Positions 14,549-17,562 of a DNA stretch of 17,562 nt are shown here, piece after piece (within the stretch, counting starts at the first letter, position 1; each line of letters begins with the position of its first letter). The notes beneath the pieces are model-generated. The model searched no databases. It saw only the letters and a list, made by a program, of their open reading frames with translations, and was not told where the DNA came from. Source of the DNA: an uncultured Bacilli bacterium (lineage in GTDB: Bacteria > Bacillota_I > Bacilli_A > RF39 > UBA660); assembly GCA_947631365.1 (NCBI GenBank), contig CANRLB010000014.1:1-17562 (forward strand), read 5' to 3'. The position numbers were made by a program, and so were the translations under genes.

Positions 14549-15268
14549 ATGGGAAGAGCATACGAAGTAAGAAAATATAGTATTCAAAAAACAGGAGCAG
14601 CAAGGGGTAAAATTTATACAACTTATGCTAAAGAAATTTATTTAGCTGCTAAAAAAGGTATTCCTGATCCAGATGCTAATATTACACTAAAAAGAATAAT
14701 TGAAAAAGCTAGGAAGGAACAAGTACCAACAGATATAATTAATAGAGCAATTGAAAAAGCTAAAGGTGTTGGTGGAGAAGACTATGAAGAAGTAACATAT
14801 GAAGGATTTGGACCTGGGGCATCTACATTAATAATTAAAACTTTAACTGATAATGTTAATAGAACAGTTGGTGAAGTAAGAGCAGCTTTTAATAAAGTTA
14901 ATAAAAGTTTAGGGGTAACTAATTCCGTTTCTTATAATTATGATTATATTGGCGTTTTAGCATTTAATTGTAATAATAGTGAAGAATTATTTGAAGAATT
15001 ATTAAATGAAGGAATTGAAATAATTGATTTTGAAGAAGAAAATGGAGAAGTAACAATTACCATGAAACCAAATGATCATGATAAAGTAAAAGATATTATT
15101 GAAAAATTAATACCAAATCCTGATTATATCGTTGATCAAGTTGGTATGTTCCCTAAAGAAAAAATTACTTTAGATGGTGAAGATTTGGAAAACTTTAAAA
15201 AGCTTTATAATATGTTGGATGCAATTGATGATGTAACCGAAATCTATCATAATGTTAATATGGAATAA
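14549..15268 (+). CDS. yebC: YebC/PmpR family protein
   Basis: A 239-residue protein of the YebC family, with a strong GGAGG six bases before the ATG. It is full length. The helical N-terminal domain includes GKIYTTYAKEIYLAAKKG (20-37) and NRAIEKAKG (64-72). The middle region has YEGFGPG and LTDNVNRTVGEVRAAFNK (about 98-115), both family hallmarks, and the third domain is alpha-beta. Members have been described as transcription regulators, and more recently as ribosome-associated factors that relieve stalling at proline-rich stretches; which applies here is not shown by sequence. It sits 8 nt after the lipase gene in the same operon. Confidence 0.95.
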   Translation: MGRAYEVRKYSIQKTGAARGKIYTTYAKEIYLAAKKGIPDPDANITLKRIIEKARKEQVPTDIINRAIEKAKGVGGEDYEEVTYEGFGPGASTLIIKTLTDNVNRTVGEVRAAFNKVNKSLGVTNSVSYNYDYIGVLAFNCNNSEELFEELLNEGIEIIDFEEENGEVTITMKPNDHDKVKDIIEKLIPNPDYIVDQVGMFPKEKITLDGEDLENFKKLYNMLDAIDDVTEIYHNVNME

Positions 15269-15269
15269 A

Positions 15270-15524
15270 ATGCTAAAAATAAAAGATTTGGATAAATATG
15301 AGATTACACTTAAAGGTTATAAAGGACATTCTGGTAGTAAAATTGGTTTAAAAATTAATGGTGAAAATTATTTAGTCAAATTTTCTAAAATAGATATGGA
15401 AAAAATAAAAGAATTATTTTTATCTATTCCTTTAGAGTACCAAGGAGAAGGTGTCTTTAGTAAATTACAAAAAGAACTATATTATAAAATTAGTAGTTGC
15501 TTAATATTAAAAAAATTTGTATAA
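15270..15524 (+). CDS. Short HipA/CtkA-like N-terminal fragment
   Basis: An 84-residue reading frame from the ATG at 15270, one base after the yebC stop; an in-frame ATG at 15252 overlaps yebC. No good Shine-Dalgarno is seen (GGAATA only). The segment YKGHSGSKIGLKINGENYLVKF (about 17-38) recalls the start of HipA/CtkA-like kinases, where a glycine-rich loop precedes the ATP-binding Lys. The rest of a kinase (about 200 residues with the catalytic Asp and Mg2+ motifs) is missing. The frame closes inside the tyrS promoter. It may be a decayed remnant or an independent small protein. The assignment is tentative. Confidence 0.5.
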   Translation: MLKIKDLDKYEITLKGYKGHSGSKIGLKINGENYLVKFSKIDMEKIKELFLSIPLEYQGEGVFSKLQKELYYKISSCLILKKFV

Positions 15525-15525
15525 T
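15497..15525 (+). promoter_or_regulatory. tyrS promoter
   Basis: TTGCTT (15497-15502), a 17-nt spacer and a consensus TATAAT (15520-15525) predict transcription from about 15532. It overlaps the end of the short HipA-like frame. Confidence 0.65.
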
Positions 15526-15531
15526 TTAATT

Positions 15532-15670
15532 GTTAATGTTGATGGAATTTACAACTCCGGAATTGAAACGTTTATCTTACGTTACAAGATTAAAGAGTAT
15601 GATTAATTCATAAATTAAGGTGGTACCGCGGGAATTCTCGTCCTTAAAATCTTAATTTATGAATTTTTTT
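15532..15670 (+). promoter_or_regulatory. T-box riboswitch leader of tyrS
   Basis: The hallmark T-box core TGGTACCGCG is at 15621-15630. The antiterminator is TTAAGG (15615-15620) with CCTTAA (15642-15647), plus the upper helix GCGGG/CTCGT. It binds the CCA end of uncharged tRNA-Tyr and lets tyrS be transcribed. The competing terminator is a perfect 15-bp stem, AATTCATAAATTAAG (15605-15619) with CTTAATTTATGAATT (15651-15665), then seven Ts to 15670. Tyr specifier candidates (TAC) are at 15550-15552, 15578-15580 and 15583-15585. A hairpin ATCTT/AAGAT (15574-15590) lies between. Only about 85 nt precede the T-box core, so Stem I is very short unless a promoter further upstream is used. Confidence 0.92.
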
Positions 15671-15692
15671 AAAAAAAGGAAGAAGGAAAATT

Positions 15693-16919
15693 ATGAATTG
15701 TTTTGAAGATTTAAAATGGCGGGGCCTTATTAAAGATATAAGTAGTCCGGAATTAGAAAAGAAATTAAATGAAGAAAAATTAACATTTTATATTGGCACA
15801 GATCCTACTGCTGATTCTATGCATATAGGGCATTTTTCCTCATTTTTAATTGCCTCAAGACTTCACCGTTATGGTCATAAACCTATTTTACTTGTTGGGG
15901 GTGCCACAGGGTTAATTGGGGATCCCAAACCATCTGTTGAAAGACAAATGATTAGTAAAGAAGAAGTTTTAAAAAACGTTGAAGGTTTAAAAAGACAAGC
16001 CGAAGAAATATTTGGCTTTGAAGTTGTTAATAATTATGATTGGATTAAAGATATTAATGTTATTGATTTCTTAAGAGATTATGGTAAATATATTAATGTC
16101 AATTACATGTTAGATAAAGATATTATAGAAAGAAGATTAGAATCAGGTATTACTTTTTGTGAATTTGCGTACACCATTTTACAAGGTTTAGATTTTGTTC
16201 ATTTATATAAAGAAAAAGGTGTAACTTTACAAGTTGCGGGTTCTGATCAATGGGGTAATATTACAACAGGTATTGAACTTGCTCGTAAAATGATGGATAC
16301 CGAGCTATTTGGGATGACAATGCCTTTAGTTTTAGATGCTAATGGGGTTAAATTTGGTAAAACAGAAGGTAATGCTTTATGGCTTGATAAAAATAAAACA
16401 TCAAGTTATGAATTATATCAATATTTAATTAATTCAGCAGATGAATGTGTTATAGATTATTTAAAGAAATTAACATTTTTAACTAAAGAAGAAATTGAAA
16501 GTATTGAAAAAGAACATTTTAAAAACCCTGAACTTAGAATTGCTCAAAAAGCTTTAGCCAAAGAAGTAATAACATTCTTACATGGTGAAGAAGAATTTAA
16601 TAAAGCATTAATGATGAGTGAAGCTTTATTTACTGAAAAAATTAATGAATTATCTAGTGAAGATATTTTAACTAATTTTAAAGATATGGAAAAAATTATT
16701 TTAAATGAAGAAGTTAAATTAGAAGATTTATTAGTAAATGGTCATATCTGTACTAGTAAAAGAGAAGCAAGAGAACTAATTAATGGTAATGCCATTAGTT
16801 TAAATAACGTTAAAATAAATGATTGTAATTATATAGTTACTAAAGATAACGCTATTGATAAAAAAGTTTATTTAATAAAAAAAGGTAAAAAGAAGTATTA
16901 CCTTGGTTTATATGAATAA
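15693..16919 (+). CDS. tyrS: Tyrosyl-tRNA synthetase
   Basis: A 408-residue class I synthetase that charges tRNA-Tyr in the cytoplasm; AAGGA (15683-15687) lies five bases before the ATG. The HIGH motif is exact (44-47). VAGSDQWGNI (181-190) is in the tyrosine/adenylate site, and the KMSKS loop is KFGKT (220-224), the usual bacterial TyrRS variant. The C-terminal S4 RNA-binding domain spans about 340-400 (LLVNGHICTSKREARELI). Length and domain order are normal. The gene is controlled by the T-box leader just upstream and ends in a terminator. Confidence 0.98.
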   Translation: MNCFEDLKWRGLIKDISSPELEKKLNEEKLTFYIGTDPTADSMHIGHFSSFLIASRLHRYGHKPILLVGGATGLIGDPKPSVERQMISKEEVLKNVEGLKRQAEEIFGFEVVNNYDWIKDINVIDFLRDYGKYINVNYMLDKDIIERRLESGITFCEFAYTILQGLDFVHLYKEKGVTLQVAGSDQWGNITTGIELARKMMDTELFGMTMPLVLDANGVKFGKTEGNALWLDKNKTSSYELYQYLINSADECVIDYLKKLTFLTKEEIESIEKEHFKNPELRIAQKALAKEVITFLHGEEEFNKALMMSEALFTEKINELSSEDILTNFKDMEKIILNEEVKLEDLLVNGHICTSKREARELINGNAISLNNVKINDCNYIVTKDNAIDKKVYLIKKGKKKYYLGLYE

Positions 16920-16946
16920 GAAGAGAAATCTTCTTATTTATTTTTT
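16915..16946 (+). terminator. Terminator of tyrS
   Basis: AATAAGAAGA (16915-16924) pairs perfectly with TCTTCTTATT (16929-16938) around a GAAA loop, then a T-rich tract to 16946. It begins in the last tyrS codons and overlaps the end of the convergent HTH gene. The minus strand lacks a clean T tract after the stem. Confidence 0.83.
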
Positions 16947-17344
16947 ATAATTAAATCATAATTAAATATATTAGCAATTTTTATTAAAATAATAAAAGGA
17001 TAATCTTGTCTACCACTTTCGTATTTTTCTAAAGAACTTAAACTAATCCCAATTTTTTTAGAAAATTCTACTTGAGTTAAATTTAAATCTTTTCTTAAAT
17101 ATCTAATTAATTCATTACTTTTATAACTATTAACATTTTCTTTCATAATAATATCTAAATCAAACATATTAATTATCTTTAATAATGTTTTATAAGTATA
17201 ATTTTGTCTATTAGTTTCATATTTCTCAATTGAACTAATATTTATTCCCACTTTTTTAGATAATTCTTTTTGAGTTAAATTAAGACCCTCTCTTAAAAAT
17301 TTAAAAACATCATGAGATGGATATTTTTTTGCATCTATTTTCAT
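16934..17344 (-). CDS. Tandem double-HTH (XRE) transcriptional regulator
   Basis: A 136-residue protein made almost wholly of two cro/C1-type helix-turn-helix domains in tandem: about 14-66 (FLREGLNLTQKELSKKVGINISSIEKYETNRQNY) and about 79-133 (YLRKDLNLTQVEFSKKIGISLSSLEKYESGRQDY). The halves are clearly similar, so they arose by internal duplication. The linker is about 12 residues. No ligand or membrane domain is present. GGTGA precedes the ATG. The upstream region holds two identical 11-bp repeats shared with a divergent promoter, so it probably represses that promoter and perhaps itself. It is convergent with tyrS. Confidence 0.88.
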   Translation of the reverse strand: MKIDAKKYPSHDVFKFLREGLNLTQKELSKKVGINISSIEKYETNRQNYTYKTLLKIINMFDLDIIMKENVNSYKSNELIRYLRKDLNLTQVEFSKKIGISLSSLEKYESGRQDYPFIILIKIANIFNYDLIIKNK

Positions 17345-17356
17345 ACTAATTCACCA

Positions 17357-17385
17357 TTGACATATTATCATCGTACGGGTATAAT
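17357..17385 (+). promoter_or_regulatory. Consensus sigma-A promoter with embedded operator
   Basis: Both boxes are perfect: TTGACA (17357-17362) and TATAAT (17380-17385), with an optimal 17-nt spacer. It drives the exported protein starting at 17440. The right part of the spacer is the first copy of the ATCGTACGGGT repeat, so a bound repressor would block RNA polymerase. Confidence 0.88.
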
Positions 17386-17414
17386 TATTTTATAAACATC
17401 ATTATCGTACGGGT
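17370..17414. promoter_or_regulatory. Twin 11-bp direct repeats, candidate operators
   Basis: ATCGTACGGGT occurs at 17370-17380 and again at 17404-17414, in the same orientation and 34 bp apart (about three helical turns). Both copies are followed by TATAA-like bases. The GC-rich repeat stands out in AT-rich DNA. The first copy is in the promoter spacer and the second is just downstream of the expected transcription start. A possible minus-strand -10 GATAAT (17369-17364) for the double-HTH gene abuts the first copy. Confidence 0.68.
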
Positions 17415-17439
17415 TATAAAATATATAGGGAGTATATCT

Positions 17440-17562
17440 ATGAAAGAGAATAAAAAGAATAAAGTAATGTTAATAATAGTAATAGTAATGTCACTCGTAA
17501 TAATAACATGGAATAAAAGTTATTCATATGAAATGAATAATAATGAAGTAGAAGAAAAAGAA
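17440..17562 (+). CDS. Exported or membrane protein, N-terminus only
   Basis: The first 41 codons of a gene that runs off the window; AGGGAG (17427-17432) is seven bases before the ATG. The start is Lys-rich, a hydrophobic segment spans about 9-22, and SYSYEM may hold a signal cleavage site. After it the chain turns Asn/Glu-rich, like the region behind the signal peptide of the exported protein at 238-1269. The function is not recognisable. It is driven by the consensus promoter and twin operators upstream. Confidence 0.75.
   Translation, partial: MKENKKNKVMLIIVIVMSLVIITWNKSYSYEMNNNEVEEKE

Overview
This window looks like a chromosomal stretch of a very AT-rich, low-GC Gram-positive bacterium (Bacillota, plausibly one of the uncultured gut Bacilli related to Erysipelotrichales/RF39). 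The reasons are the strong A+T bias, sigma-A promoters, AGGAGG/GGTGA ribosome binding sites, a T-box leader before tyrS, and Firmicutes-type typA, yebC and tRNA-Glu. TGA ends real genes (the ABC ATPase and the ATP-grasp protein), so the code is standard and not the Mycoplasma one. The lineage is inference.

Layout: (1) 1-1306: a compact folded inverted repeat, then a promoter-driven exported protein with a possible lysozyme-like core. (2) 1359-3918: a three-gene, translationally overlapping ABC importer (NMT1/THI5-like binding protein, ATPase, permease) with its own terminator. (3) 3951-5010: a stand-alone ATP-grasp ligase, then tRNA-Glu(CTC) and a terminator. (4) 5084-6106: a membrane-anchored XRE regulator, convergent with typA (6118-7926, minus); both share a bidirectional terminator. 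(5) 7942-8066: a divergent intergenic region with a perfect 11-bp dyad. (6) 8067-11792: a two-gene surface operon, a TasA/camelysin-like protein followed by a 998-residue membrane-anchored, Asp/Asn-rich rod of about sixty 12-residue calcium-loop-like repeats. (7) 11828-15524: a tightly packed operon of ZIP metal transporter, atypical SDR, patatin-like lipase, YebC and a short HipA-like fragment. (8) 15497-16946: tyrS under a T-box. (9) 16934-17562: a tandem double-HTH regulator divergent from the start of an exported protein, with two identical 11-bp operator candidates between them.

The most interesting regions are the surface operon and the double-HTH control region. In the rod, cysteines occur only as C-x3-C pairs bridging adjacent repeats, and they swap in concert with Pro/Ile at the same two positions. 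This suggests a Ca2+-dependent rod with disulfide or metal staples, paired with a TasA-like matrix protein. In the last region, one operator copy lies inside the spacer of a consensus TTGACA-N17-TATAAT promoter and the second lies 34 bp downstream, which fits a repressor with two DNA-binding domains per chain. I see no CRISPR array, insertion sequence, integrase or rRNA.
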